DNA of 46,048 nucleotides from Hyphomicrobiales bacterium (GTDB lineage Bacteria > Pseudomonadota > Alphaproteobacteria > Rhizobiales > OSC116). Below the pieces are notes generated by a model. The model did not search any database. It was not told the DNA's origin and saw only the letters and a program-made list of their open reading frames with translations. Made by a program: the position numbers and the translations under genes. Each line of letters starts with the position of its first letter. Position 1 is the stretch's first letter. Positions 35,367 to 44,214 of the stretch are shown piece after piece. The DNA is taken from assembly GCA_002401855.1 (NCBI GenBank), contig NVUH01000020.1, positions 1 through 46,048 of the forward strand, in the 5' to 3' direction.

Positions 35367-35400
35367 AAAAGCCCCGCATGTTCATTCATGCGGGGCTTTT
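35367..35400 (+). terminator. Intrinsic terminator after leuB
   Basis: Stem AAAAGCCCCGCATG / CATGCGGGGCTTTT with a 6-base loop (TTCATT), perfectly paired over 14 bp and ending in a T-run, 23 bases past the leuB stop. Its symmetry makes it potentially bidirectional. Confidence 0.93.
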
Positions 35401-35461
35401 GTCATATGCTTGTCATGTAGAAAATTTAGATTGCCGATAGATTATTTTAAAGGAATTTTTT

Positions 35462-36769
35462 ATGTGCAAATTTTTAAAGACATTATCGCTGCTGACAGTT
35501 GCAACATTGTTAAGCAGCACGGCCTTTGCTGCAGACATTAAAGTCACATCATATGATGTGCAAAAACTGCCGCTTGAAACGGTTGAATTTAAAGGTGGTA
35601 AAAAAATAGCGTTGGATGTTGGTATTGGCTCTGGTGCGGTGCATTTTAAAAATGACCCTGAAAATGTGTTTTATACCATCACTGATCGCGGTGCGAATAT
35701 TAAGTGTAGCGACGCTGAAGAGATTCTAGGTCAAGATGCCGATGCCATGTGCGCAGGCGATGAAAAGAGTAAAATATTTCCAACACCAGATTTTGCGCCA
35801 TTAATCATTAAATGGGAATTAGATGGCAGCCAAGCAAAGGTGTTAGAGCAGATTGCATTAACTGGCCTATCTGGCAAACCAATGAGCGGGCTTACTAATG
35901 GTTTGACCATCACCAATACCGAAAAATCATATTCAAATTTGGGTGAATTGATCGATTATACCGCCAATGGGCTGGATACCGAAGGCTTGGTTAAATTGAC
36001 CAATGGTAATTTTTGGATTTCAGAAGAATATGGTGGCTCAATCGCTTTGCTAGCGCCCAATGGTAAGGTGCTTGAGCGCCATGTGCCAAAAGGCATGGCT
36101 AAAGATTTAGCGGGTGCTGATTATAAAGTTGTTGAAAGCCTGCCCGCGATTATCGCCAAACGTAAATTAAACCGCGGAATCGAATCGCTGACCATTTCGG
36201 CTGATGAAAGCACACTTTATTTTGCCATGCAAAGCCCATTGTCTAACCCCAATGCTGATGCTTATAAAACAAGCCGCAATGTGCGGATTTTTGCTTTTAA
36301 CATTGCTGACCAAAAAGTGGTTGGCGAATATTTATATCTGCTCGATAAGCCAGAAACATTTGTCAAAGATTTTGCCAAGAAAAAACGCAAACAAAATGAC
36401 ATTAAAATTTCTGAAATGATCGTACTTGCCGATGAGAAAATGTTGGTATTAGAGCGTATTTCTAGCACCACTAAATATTATCTGATCGATTTGGCGGCTG
36501 CCACAAAAATTGATGCTAAATTTGATGACATTGCTACCACGCCAAGTTTGGAATTAACTGACCCCACAACATTGTCGCCAATGACAAAAGAGTTGGTGTT
36601 TAACTCGGACGATTTGAAAGGTTTGCCATCTAAAACTGAGGGCATCGCTATGTTGAATGACCATGAATTGCTATTGGTCAACGATAATGATTTTGGCATT
36701 GATGGCAAAGCGGTTTCAATGGTTAAACTTACATTCCCAACAAAAGTCATTGACTACCGTAGCAAGTGA
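35462..36769 (+). CDS. Secreted phytase-like esterase domain protein
   Basis: A 435-residue exported protein with signal peptide MCKFLKTLSLLTVATLLSSTAFAAD. The body is a beta-propeller-like 'esterase-like activity of phytase' domain: DVGIGSGAVHFKNDPENVFYTITDRGANI, GLDTEGLVKLTNGNFWISEEYGGSIALLAPNGKVLERHVPKG, and RGIESLTISADESTLYFAMQSPL. The PKG and EGL turns are typical. Substrate unknown; phytate is not assured. Confidence 0.83.
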   Translation: MCKFLKTLSLLTVATLLSSTAFAADIKVTSYDVQKLPLETVEFKGGKKIALDVGIGSGAVHFKNDPENVFYTITDRGANIKCSDAEEILGQDADAMCAGDEKSKIFPTPDFAPLIIKWELDGSQAKVLEQIALTGLSGKPMSGLTNGLTITNTEKSYSNLGELIDYTANGLDTEGLVKLTNGNFWISEEYGGSIALLAPNGKVLERHVPKGMAKDLAGADYKVVESLPAIIAKRKLNRGIESLTISADESTLYFAMQSPLSNPNADAYKTSRNVRIFAFNIADQKVVGEYLYLLDKPETFVKDFAKKKRKQNDIKISEMIVLADEKMLVLERISSTTKYYLIDLAAATKIDAKFDDIATTPSLELTDPTTLSPMTKELVFNSDDLKGLPSKTEGIAMLNDHELLLVNDNDFGIDGKAVSMVKLTFPTKVIDYRSK

Positions 36770-36791
36770 TAAAAACAAAAAAGTTTGGGTC

Positions 36792-37667
36792 TTACTTTCT
36801 GCCCGAGATTGCTAGTTCGATCTCGGGTATTTTTCTGATTATATATTGCCGAAAAGCCCGCACTCTTGCGGTGGCGCGTAGATCGGCATGGCTCAATAGC
36901 CAGATGTCGAATGATGGTTTGGGTTCAGATAATCTGATCAAATCTGTATGCAGATCACCTTGAGAGCAGGGCACATAGGCAATGCCTAAACCGCGTCTGG
37001 CGGCCGCCACCTGAATGTCGATATTGTTAAAACTGCCGGCTGTGTCTAAATGTGGAAAAACCGCGCCCTTTTTCCATTTTGGCCGCTCTTCTGGTACGCC
37101 CCAACCGATCCATTTGGCGCTGGTGTTTAAGTCATCAATTGGACTGTGTTGATCAATATATTTTTGGGTTGCATAGGCGGCTTGGTGCAATGTACCAAGC
37201 TTACGGCCGATGAGATGTTCGGGTGGGTTTTGGGTCACGCGGATGGCGATGTCGGCCTCGCGGCGCGATAGATCTAAGGTTTGTAAACTGGTGATGGTTT
37301 TTACAAATATTTGCGGGTGGTTTTCCATAAATTCAAAAATATAAGGCATCATTAAATCGACAATCATGCCATCGGGAAAGGTGACCACTAATTTGCCTTC
37401 AAGCGCGGCATCACGGCCGGTGACATTGCGACCAAAACTTAGTAAATTATCGTCAGTTTGTAGTGCGATGGGCAATAATTCACTGCCCGATTGAGTCAAG
37501 CGATAACCATCAGGTAGGCGATCAAATAATTTCACATTTAATTGATTTTCCAATTCGTCAATATGGCGCGATATTGTGGTGTGGCTGACTTTTAATTGTT
37601 TGGCGGCGCTGCGCATTGAGTTATTTTGTGCAACGGCCAAAAAATATTTCAAATTATCCCAATTCAT
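36792..37667 (-). CDS. LysR-family transcriptional regulator
   Basis: A 291-residue regulator with the N-terminal winged helix (NWDNLKYFLAVAQNNSMRSAAKQLKVSHTTISRHIDELENQLNVKLFDRLPDGYRLTQSG) and a C-terminal effector domain. It is convergent with the esterase gene and divergent (91-base gap) from the unrecognised gene at 37759, a likely target along with itself. The effector is unknown. Confidence 0.93.
   Translation of the reverse strand: MNWDNLKYFLAVAQNNSMRSAAKQLKVSHTTISRHIDELENQLNVKLFDRLPDGYRLTQSGSELLPIALQTDDNLLSFGRNVTGRDAALEGKLVVTFPDGMIVDLMMPYIFEFMENHPQIFVKTITSLQTLDLSRREADIAIRVTQNPPEHLIGRKLGTLHQAAYATQKYIDQHSPIDDLNTSAKWIGWGVPEERPKWKKGAVFPHLDTAGSFNNIDIQVAAARRGLGIAYVPCSQGDLHTDLIRLSEPKPSFDIWLLSHADLRATARVRAFRQYIIRKIPEIELAISGRK
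36802..36836 (+). terminator. Terminator of the esterase gene inside the LysR coding end
   Basis: Stem CCCGAGAT / ATCTCGGG with a 10-base loop, followed by TATTTTTC on the plus strand. It sits 33 bases after the esterase stop but within the last codons of the convergent LysR gene. Confidence 0.65.
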
Positions 37668-37758
37668 ATTTCAGGCTTCCTTGCGAGGCGTGGTTCATTT
37701 ATGCACCATGCTGGTGTGGTATCTGTCATTGTATTGTCACAAGATTTGAGTATTTATA

Positions 37759-38796
37759 ATGGATGTTAAACCATATATGTGGGGCTTTAAAGTGAATAAT
37801 TTTAAATATAACATTGTAGAACCAAAATTAGTAGATGGTGAGACTCCCATCAAAAATGCACCAGTTATTGGCTTGAGCAATGGCGAACAGTGCATTCCGC
37901 AACATTATTTAAAATATGCTCATAACCGCGAAACGGTCGAATCAATCATTTGTGACATTGAGTATAGCGATCAATATCCAGTATTTGTATGTGAAGATAG
38001 GGCGGGCATTTATCTACAGGTTGGCATTATTGGCCACGATAATTATGGTAATGATGCTTATCGGGCGCAGCCTAAAATTGTTTATGGTCGTAAATGGCGG
38101 GTCGAGCCGCAATTGCCGACGTCTGAAATTATCCAAACCGCATTTTTGGCGCTTAAATGTGCGCGCGAACATGAAGTGCGGGAGTTGTTGCGGTTTCATC
38201 ATGATGGCGGCAGCACCACGCCGTTTAATACCCATCATGATTTGCCACTGATTTGCCAAAATGTTGATTTGGTCAGCCATAATAGCCATGCGGATGATGA
38301 GTTTGATTTGAGCCATATACGTTATGACCATGCCAAATTAAGCTTGGCTGAGATTGAAGAAATTAGCAGCGATAAATGGTTGATTGAAGTGTGGGTGCAG
38401 CCGAATGACAAAAGCTCACTGCCTGAAATTTATACACGTAAATTACATTTGTTGATAGACCGTTTGGATATGAATGAGGTTTATTATGCGCTGATGGCTG
38501 AACTGCTTAACCTTAGCAATAAACATGTTGATGAGAATTTTAAATATAAAAATGCCGCGCGGTTCAGCCGCAACAATAGCATACTTTCCATGGCCAGCCT
38601 GTCATCGACCACGCGCAGGAAACCACATGATATTGCGCAAGATTTTGATGAAGATTTTAGCGAACATAATTATGAAACTGATAAGAGCCGTGTGCCGACT
38701 TTATATAGAGGTAAATTAGGTGAAAAAATTAATGCGACCTTGGGGCAATTTGATTTTTTAACAGGTATTTTGCCATTGACTGAAAATAATGCTTAA
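37759..38796 (+). CDS. Conserved-looking protein of unknown function (345 aa)
   Basis: I do not recognise this family with certainty. It is 345 residues, soluble, with no signal peptide or membrane segment. Notable stretches: PVFVCEDRAGIYLQVGIIGHDNY, RAQPKIVYGRKWRVEPQLPTSEIIQTAFLALKCAREHEVRELLRF, and HHDLPLICQ. The N-terminal half is strand-rich and the C-terminal third is polar and acidic. Codon use matches neighbours, so it looks like an established gene. An ATG at 37780 is an alternative start. It is divergent from LysR and only 36 bases from the next gene. Confidence 0.7.
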   Translation: MDVKPYMWGFKVNNFKYNIVEPKLVDGETPIKNAPVIGLSNGEQCIPQHYLKYAHNRETVESIICDIEYSDQYPVFVCEDRAGIYLQVGIIGHDNYGNDAYRAQPKIVYGRKWRVEPQLPTSEIIQTAFLALKCAREHEVRELLRFHHDGGSTTPFNTHHDLPLICQNVDLVSHNSHADDEFDLSHIRYDHAKLSLAEIEEISSDKWLIEVWVQPNDKSSLPEIYTRKLHLLIDRLDMNEVYYALMAELLNLSNKHVDENFKYKNAARFSRNNSILSMASLSSTTRRKPHDIAQDFDEDFSEHNYETDKSRVPTLYRGKLGEKINATLGQFDFLTGILPLTENNA

Positions 38797-38832
38797 CTGA
38801 TGGTGGTTAAGAGCTTATTGGAGGTGCTAATT

Positions 38833-39210
38833 ATGAGATTTCATTTTAAAAGTTTTGCAATGCTGACAATGTTAGTTGGTAGTTTTACGGCTTGTTGCAG
38901 TGCAGTGAATGCGCTGGAGATTAATGCCAAAAACACTGCGGGTATTTTAACCGCGATTACTGATAAAAAATTGATCAATGATAAAGGTTATATCATTTTA
39001 AAATCGGATGGTAAAATTGAAGGCATGTCCGATGGTAAATCGGTGACGGGTGATTGGTCTGAGAAAGATGGGTTTTATTGCCGCAGCATGGCGGTTGGTG
39101 ATGGCCGTGTTGATATAGATTGTCAGATTATTCTGAATACTGATGATGGTTTAATCTTTCATCGTCATAAAGGTGCTGGGCGCAAAGTCGGGCCTTATAA
39201 AGCGCAATAA
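38833..39210 (+). CDS. Small secreted protein of unknown function
   Basis: A 125-residue exported protein starting at 38833, nine bases after GGAGGT; an upstream in-frame start (38800) lacks such a site. The signal peptide is FKSFAMLTMLVGSFTACCSAVNALE. The mature part (EGMSDGKSVTGDWSEKDGFYCRSMAVGDGRVDIDCQIIL) has two cysteines that could form a disulfide and looks like a small beta-barrel. No family recognised. It follows the 345-residue gene closely and may be in its transcript. Confidence 0.7.
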   Translation: MRFHFKSFAMLTMLVGSFTACCSAVNALEINAKNTAGILTAITDKKLINDKGYIILKSDGKIEGMSDGKSVTGDWSEKDGFYCRSMAVGDGRVDIDCQIILNTDDGLIFHRHKGAGRKVGPYKAQ

Positions 39211-39533
39211 AGTAAGCGGTTTGGTAAATTCTGTCGATAATTTGGGCTGAATTAGCAAGAAATGTTCTTTACACTTGAAATTAACCTATTTGTTTGATAT
39301 TTGTCGGATACTTCTTGCCATAAGGGCGGATGAAAGACTGGATTAGTGATGACTGTTTTTGTAATAAAAACGACAACGACTATAACCAAACGCACCACGA
39401 AGATGGTTGCGTAACCTTTCCTCTTGTCCTTCCTGCAACGTCTCCCCGCAGGGGAGAAGAGAGCCCTTCAAAAATATTAAGGGGTTTATCAGCGGGAGAA
39501 TAGCGGAGTGTACCTCCAAATAGGAATAGAATA
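39211..39533. other. 323-base intergenic region before asd
   Basis: No gene seen. It holds a perfect small palindrome TCTCCCC-GCA-GGGGAGA at 39441-39457, not followed by a T-run, so it is not a classic terminator. The asd promoter should lie here, but I could not assign boxes. There is no copy of the dispersed repeat family in this gap. Confidence 0.6.
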
Positions 39534-40547
39534 ATGGGATATAAAGTTGCAGTTGTCGGCGCTACAGGTAATGTTGGTCGCGAAATGTTGGCAATCTTGG
39601 CCGAACGCGAATTTCCAGTTGATGAGATTTTTGCTTTGGCTTCAAGCCGTAGCCAAGGTCGCGAAATTAGCTTTGGCGATAAAACCATTAAATGCCAAAA
39701 TTTAGAAAACTTTGACCCCAGCAAAGCTGATTTGGCTTTGTTCAGCGCAGGTGGTTCTATATCAGAAAAATTCGGCCCAAGATTTGCCGCTGCGGGCTGC
39801 ATTGTGATCGATAATAGCTCCCATTTTCGCTATCATAGTGACATTCCACTCATCATTCCTGAAGTGAATGCCGACGCGGTGGTTGGTGTTAAAAACCGCA
39901 ATATTATTGCTAACCCCAATTGTTCGACTATGCAAATGCTGGTGGCGTTAAAGCCATTGCATGATGCTTTTACCATTAAGCGTTTGGTTGTTTCGACTTA
40001 TCAATCGGTTTCTGGCGGCGGCACTGCGGCGATGGATGAATTGTTCAATCAAACCCGCGGCATTTTTGTTAACGATGCGATGGAGCAAGAAATATTCACC
40101 AAGCAAATTGCGTTTAATGTCATTCCGCATATCGATGTATTTATGGAAGACGGCTACACAAAAGAAGAATGGAAATTGATGGCTGAAACCAAAAAAATCC
40201 TTGATCCTAAAATTAAAGTGACTGCGACTGCGGTGCGCGTGCCGGTATTTATTGGCCATAGTGAAGCGATTAATATTGAGTTTGAAAAACCGGTGACTGC
40301 TGAAGCGGCGCGTGAACTTATGCGGGTTGCCCCTGGGCTTTTGGTGGTTGATAAGCGTGATGATGGCGGTTATGTAACGCCTGTTGAGGCTGTTGGTGAA
40401 GACGCAACTTATGTCAGCCGCATCCGCGAAGATGCGACGGTTGAAAACGGCCTGAACATTTGGGTGGTTTCGGATAATCTACGTAAGGGCGCGGCGTTAA
40501 ACACTGTGCAAATCGCTGAACTATTGGTTAACCGCAACCTGCTTTAA
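39534..40547 (+). CDS. asd: Aspartate-semialdehyde dehydrogenase
   Basis: A 337-residue NADP-dependent enzyme of the aspartate pathway (Lys, Thr, Met, diaminopimelate). The nucleotide fold VAVVGATGNVGREML starts at residue 5, catalytic Cys130 is in ANPNCSTMQM, and SVSGGGTAAMDEL and RVPVFIGHSEAINIEFEKP bind substrate. It is convergent with and overlaps the TPMT gene end by 27 bases. Confidence 0.97.
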   Translation: MGYKVAVVGATGNVGREMLAILAEREFPVDEIFALASSRSQGREISFGDKTIKCQNLENFDPSKADLALFSAGGSISEKFGPRFAAAGCIVIDNSSHFRYHSDIPLIIPEVNADAVVGVKNRNIIANPNCSTMQMLVALKPLHDAFTIKRLVVSTYQSVSGGGTAAMDELFNQTRGIFVNDAMEQEIFTKQIAFNVIPHIDVFMEDGYTKEEWKLMAETKKILDPKIKVTATAVRVPVFIGHSEAINIEFEKPVTAEAARELMRVAPGLLVVDKRDDGGYVTPVEAVGEDATYVSRIREDATVENGLNIWVVSDNLRKGAALNTVQIAELLVNRNLL

Positions 40548-41159
40548 CAACCAAACATTTTCGACGGCAGATAATGCATTTTCTGCCGTTGATTTTTCCA
40601 ATAAGCTAATGTCGTAATGTTTGGCATAATGGGTTTTTACTTCCTCTCCTGATACCGAGAATGGCGGACCATTACGTAAGCTCTGGTCATATTCATAGCA
40701 GATTAGCAATTGCGGCGCGTTGTTGCTGATTTTTATTATATGTTTGACATATTGGTGGCGGGTGCTTTCAGGCAAAGCCACCAAAGCCGCGCGGTCATAA
40801 ATGGCCGCAATTTGACCGATCATGTCATTGGTTAATTCGAAAATATCACCAACAAAAATGTCAATATTTTCGGCTTTATAATGTTGCAATTTCCCATGAT
40901 TGGTTATTTGTGGCACGAGCTTGAGCGCTTCAAATAATTGTTCAATTGCCATTTGGCTCAATTCCGCGCCAATCACATAATGACCCTTTGAAAGCAACCA
41001 AGCTATATCCAAAGTTTTGCCGCATAAGGAGATAAATACACGGCTGTTTTTTGCCAAATTTAATTTAGCGAAATTTGTGGTTAGCAATGAGTTTGGCGCA
41101 TTCTCATGAAAACCAATTTTATTGTCTTGCCATTTTTTGTGCCAAAAGTCTGCTTGCAT
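40521..41159 (-). CDS. TPMT-family S-methyltransferase
   Basis: About 212 residues from the ATG at 41159, with AGGAAA seven bases upstream; a frame from 41183 adds eight residues without a site. The SAM fold and family blocks are WHKKWQDNKIGFHENAPNSLL, VFISLCGKTLDIAWLLSKGHYVIGAELS, and AIYDRAALVALPESTRHQYV. Bacterial TPMTs methylate thiopurines and selenium or tellurium compounds. It is divergent from a MerR regulator with a 19-bp-spacer promoter. Confidence 0.9.
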   Translation of the reverse strand: MQADFWHKKWQDNKIGFHENAPNSLLTTNFAKLNLAKNSRVFISLCGKTLDIAWLLSKGHYVIGAELSQMAIEQLFEALKLVPQITNHGKLQHYKAENIDIFVGDIFELTNDMIGQIAAIYDRAALVALPESTRHQYVKHIIKISNNAPQLLICYEYDQSLRNGPPFSVSGEEVKTHYAKHYDISLLEKSTAENALSAVENVWLLKQVAVNQ

Positions 41160-41199
41160 TTTGTTTCCTGTAAACTTGTTCAATTTTGTAGTTTGGCCT

Positions 41200-41230
41200 A
41201 ATATACAAGTTCAAGTTAACTTGAGGTCAA
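41200..41230 (-). promoter_or_regulatory. MerR-type promoter/operator of the TPMT gene
   Basis: On the minus strand TTGACC and TATATT are separated by 19 bases, longer than the usual 17, and the spacer holds a perfect palindrome TCAAGTTAACTTGA (41211-41224). Extended spacers with a dyad in them are the hallmark of promoters activated by MerR-family proteins that untwist DNA. The dyad closely resembles the known SoxR operator core. Confidence 0.75.
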
Positions 41231-41237
41231 GAGAAAA

Positions 41238-41660
41238 ATGAAATATGTTGAAATTTTAGACATTGGCGAAGTTGTAAAACAATCAGGCCTGCCTGCATCG
41301 ACACTGCGTTATTATGAAGAAAAAGGCTTGATTCAATCAATTGGCCGACGGGGTTTGCGTAGATTGTTCGAAGGTAATATTTTGCAACAATTGGCGCTGA
41401 TTTCGCTTGGCCGTCAAGCTGGATTTTCACTTGGTGAAATCTCTCAGATGTTTGTTATTGATGGAAAATTGGAGATTGATCGGGCCTTGCTTATGAGTAA
41501 AGCCGATGAGATTGATGAAAATATAAAGCAGCTTGTCGCTGTGCGAGATGGGCTTATTCATGCGGCAGAATGTAAAGCACCAAGCCATTTAGAATGCCCA
41601 AGTTTCCAACGGCTGTTGAATATGGCGCGTAAAAATCGAGTGCGGGTTTCTAAATTTTAG
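41238..41660 (+). CDS. MerR-family transcriptional regulator
   Basis: A 140-residue regulator. The MerR winged helix (LDIGEVVKQSGLPASTLRYYEEKGLIQSIGRRGLRRLFEGNILQQLALISLGRQAGFSLGEISQMF) is followed by the dimerisation helix and a short tail with two cysteines (HAAECKAPSHLECPSF). It lacks the four-Cys SoxR iron-sulfur motif, so a redox-sensing role is unproven; the Cys pair could bind a metal or thiol. It starts eight bases after the operator and probably controls both itself and the TPMT gene. Confidence 0.9.
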   Translation: MKYVEILDIGEVVKQSGLPASTLRYYEEKGLIQSIGRRGLRRLFEGNILQQLALISLGRQAGFSLGEISQMFVIDGKLEIDRALLMSKADEIDENIKQLVAVRDGLIHAAECKAPSHLECPSFQRLLNMARKNRVRVSKF

Positions 41661-41755
41661 ATTATGCATTGGTAGGGTGTGACAATATTAGCAATTGCTA
41701 ATGTTTTGTGATTGCGATATTCTTGATTCATAACTAAAGATAAAGGAGAAAAATC

Positions 41756-41959
41756 ATGAAAAATCTCGGTAGCCCTGACAAAATGATTCGGTTTGTTATC
41801 GCCATTGTGGCCGCCATTGCGGCCTATATGTATATGGCCACATTGGGCGTATGGTTTTGGGTGCTGATTGTCGTTGCGGTGATAATGGCTGGCACGGCTT
41901 TGTTAAATTTCTGCCCTATATATGCTATTTTCGGCATTAAAACTTGCAAAACAGACTGA
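41756..41959 (+). CDS. DUF2892 small membrane protein (copy 1)
   Basis: A 67-residue protein with two membrane helices (MIRFVIAIVAAIAAYMYMA, FWVLIVVAVIMAGTALLNFCPIYAIFGI) and the DUF2892 ending NFCPIYAIFGIKTCK. Such proteins often accompany rhodanese or thiol systems. GGAG lies eight bases before the ATG. It is followed 40 bases on by a second, diverged member. Confidence 0.87.
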   Translation: MKNLGSPDKMIRFVIAIVAAIAAYMYMATLGVWFWVLIVVAVIMAGTALLNFCPIYAIFGIKTCKTD

Positions 41960-41999
41960 GAATCAGTTAGCATATCTGCAACATTCTATGAGGCAAGAT

Positions 42000-42248
42000 A
42001 TGAAAAATTTAAGCATAGTCGACAAGTTAATCCGTGTATCGTTGGCGCTTATTTTTATGTATCTTGCTCATATTTTTAATGCTGAGCTTGGCTATTATTA
42101 TTGGGCTTTTGTGTTTGCGGTTTTCTACTTGTTTGCAACGTCATTTTTGAGCTTTTGCTATGTTTATTATCCGCTTAATATTAAGACCAACCGAACAAAG
42201 CCGCGTATTGATGTGCGCATAGCAGCAGTTGGCTCTGAGAAATTATAA
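42000..42248 (+). CDS. DUF2892-like small membrane protein (copy 2)
   Basis: An 82-residue, two-helix protein starting at 42000 (GAGG just upstream). Like copy 1 it opens MKNLSIVDKLIRVSLALIFMYLAHIF and has FLSFCYVYYPLNIKT in place of NFCPIY. The longer C-terminus is basic and polar. Probably a paralogue of copy 1. The end overlaps pdxY on the other strand by six bases. Confidence 0.7.
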   Translation: MKNLSIVDKLIRVSLALIFMYLAHIFNAELGYYYWAFVFAVFYLFATSFLSFCYVYYPLNIKTNRTKPRIDVRIAAVGSEKL

Positions 42249-42977
42249 ATATTCCTGTAATTCAATCACTGGTAGTTGGGGACTGCTGTGCTTGGCTGTG
42301 TATTCGGCGCATTTTTGCAAAAATAGCGTGGCTTTTGCCAGCGATTTTTCGGCTTTTAGGCCATTTAGCTGGTAGCCGATAAACAATGCGGTCAATAAAT
42401 CACCCGCACCGTTTAAATGCACGTCTATCGGGGTGAAGCTTTGGCTTATACTCACTGCGTTTTCGGTATAAATATTTTGATTGGTTGATTTTTGCAGTAT
42501 TTTTTTGGCGCGTAATTCACCTAAATACTTGGCTTCAAACGTGTTGGGTGTCACCAAATCGGCCATTGGTGCTAAATAATCTTTGATATATTGGGCAACA
42601 TTTTCGGCCACATATAGGCCTTTGGGTTCATCACCCATAACCGGGTCGCAGCAATATTGAATGTCAGGGTTCTTGGTTTTTAGCTGAGTTACCAGCCATT
42701 TTACGCTATGAGCTTGTTCGGCATTGGCAAAATAACCGCTTATTATATAATCGATTTTTTCTTCGAGCCGCAATGAAATAAGCTCAGCCCCCATATCGGC
42801 TAATTTATCGGCATTTATCACTTCGCCAATTGGTTTGCCAAGCTTGGGGTGGGTGAGCCAGTTGACTGTGGGTAGGCATATCACCTCATGGCCGAGCTTT
42901 TGCAAAGCGAAGCTATATGCACTTAAACCGACACGGCCATAGGCGACTTGTGATGAAATTGCTAAAATTACTGCCAT
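42243..42977 (-). CDS. Pyridoxal kinase-like protein (PdxY), shortened
   Basis: A 244-residue member of the ribokinase-like PdxK/PdxY group (phosphorylates pyridoxal). The N-terminal SSQVAYGRVGLSAYSFALQKLGHEV, the YCCDPVMGDEPKGLYV substrate block and the anion hole GAGDLLTALF are present. It is about 40 residues short of the usual ~285. The distance from TPNTFE to GAGD is only about 50 residues, where roughly 80 is expected, so an ATP-side segment seems missing. It may be reduced in activity. Confidence 0.8.
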   Translation of the reverse strand: MAVILAISSQVAYGRVGLSAYSFALQKLGHEVICLPTVNWLTHPKLGKPIGEVINADKLADMGAELISLRLEEKIDYIISGYFANAEQAHSVKWLVTQLKTKNPDIQYCCDPVMGDEPKGLYVAENVAQYIKDYLAPMADLVTPNTFEAKYLGELRAKKILQKSTNQNIYTENAVSISQSFTPIDVHLNGAGDLLTALFIGYQLNGLKAEKSLAKATLFLQKCAEYTAKHSSPQLPVIELQEYL

Positions 42978-42995
42978 GATTGACCCACTTTCGCA

Positions 42996-43023
42996 TTGAC
43001 CTGATATGCTAATAAATTATAAT
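42996..43023 (+). promoter_or_regulatory. Candidate promoter for bioB
   Basis: TTGACC-N16-TATAAT lies 40 bases before the bioB ATG, with a consensus -10 box. It is in the divergent gap shared with the PdxY-like gene. Confidence 0.6.
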
Positions 43024-43062
43024 GTCCACTAGATCAAAAAAAACAGCAAAAGGCTAGCTTGC

Positions 43063-44190
43063 ATGTCTCTATCCCCAATTAATGATGCCAATGAAAATTT
43101 ACTCGGCGCGGTGCGCCATGATTGGACGCGTGATGAGATTTTAGAGCTGTTTAATATGCCGTTTATGGATTTGTTATTTGAAGCGCAAGTGATTCACCGC
43201 ACGCATTTTGACCCGAATAAAGTACAATTAAGCCAGCTTTGTAGCATTAAAACTGGCGGTTGTGCTGAGGATTGTAAATATTGCCCACAATCGGCGCGTT
43301 ATAATACGGGCTTAAAAGCCTCTAAAATGATGGAAGTGAACCGCGTGGTCGAGCTGGCCAAACATGCCAAAGAAGCAGGCGCAACCCGTTATTGTATGGG
43401 CGCTGCGTGGCGCGACCTTAAAGACCGCGATGTTGACCAGATTTGCGCGATGATTGAAGGTGTTAAAGATTTGGGCATGGAAAGTTGCGTGACTTTGGGC
43501 ATGCTAACAAGCGATCAAATTGGGCGTTTCAAACAATCAGGTTTGGATTATTATAACCATAATGTCGATACATCCGAAGAATATTATAAAGAAATTATCA
43601 CCACAAGAACTTATCAAGACCGCTTAGACACCATTCAAAATGTGCGCGATGCGGGCATTAATGTTTGTTCTGGCGGCATTATTGGTATGGGCGAAAAAGA
43701 AACTGACCGTGCGGGCATGTTGGAAACACTGGCAAACATGCCAGCTCACCCTGATAGTGTGCCGATTAATAAATTGGTGCAAGTAAAAGGCACGCCTTTA
43801 TATGATGATAGCATTGATGAAATTAGCGATTTTGATTTTATTCGCACCATTGCGGTGGCGCGCATTATGATGCCTAAAGCTTATGTGCGGTTGTCGGCTG
43901 GGCGTGAAAGCATGGATAAAAAAATGCAAGCCTATTGCTTTATGGCGGGGGCGAATAGTATGTTTTATGGCGAGAAATTGCTGACCACGCCCAATCCAGT
44001 TAAAAATAATGATATGGCCTTATTGGCCGAATTGGGTATGTCGCCCGAAGGCCACATGATGAGCCATCAAGATGCGGCGACAGAAGCTAAGTTAACCGAT
44101 GCTATTGTGCCGTTAAACGCGGGTGGAACAAGAGAGTTTGATCCATCGATTGCTTATAACAGCCGTGCGGCTGACAATGTCACGCAATAG
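43063..44190 (+). CDS. bioB: Biotin synthase
   Basis: A 375-residue radical-SAM enzyme inserting sulfur into dethiobiotin. Radical cluster cysteines are Cys67, Cys71 and Cys74 ([13 protein letters not shown]). The second cluster's cysteines fall in [10 protein letters not shown] and [13 protein letters not shown], with Arg in [11 protein letters not shown]. Length is about 30 longer than E. coli BioB, mostly at the C-terminus. No other bio genes are in the window. Confidence 0.97.
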   Translation: MSLSPINDANENLLGAVRHDWTRDEILELFNMPFMDLLFEAQVIHRTHFDPNKVQLSQLCSIKTGGCAEDCKYCPQSARYNTGLKASKMMEVNRVVELAKHAKEAGATRYCMGAAWRDLKDRDVDQICAMIEGVKDLGMESCVTLGMLTSDQIGRFKQSGLDYYNHNVDTSEEYYKEIITTRTYQDRLDTIQNVRDAGINVCSGGIIGMGEKETDRAGMLETLANMPAHPDSVPINKLVQVKGTPLYDDSIDEISDFDFIRTIAVARIMMPKAYVRLSAGRESMDKKMQAYCFMAGANSMFYGEKLLTTPNPVKNNDMALLAELGMSPEGHMMSHQDAATEAKLTDAIVPLNAGGTREFDPSIAYNSRAADNVTQ

Positions 44191-44214
44191 CTGATATGCT
44201 CTGGGGGGAGTGAT

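Noticed and set aside
39441..39457. Palindrome TCTCCCC-GCA-GGGGAGA as a terminator
   Set aside because: No T-run on either strand and it lies in the leader of asd; probably a chance or other short palindrome.
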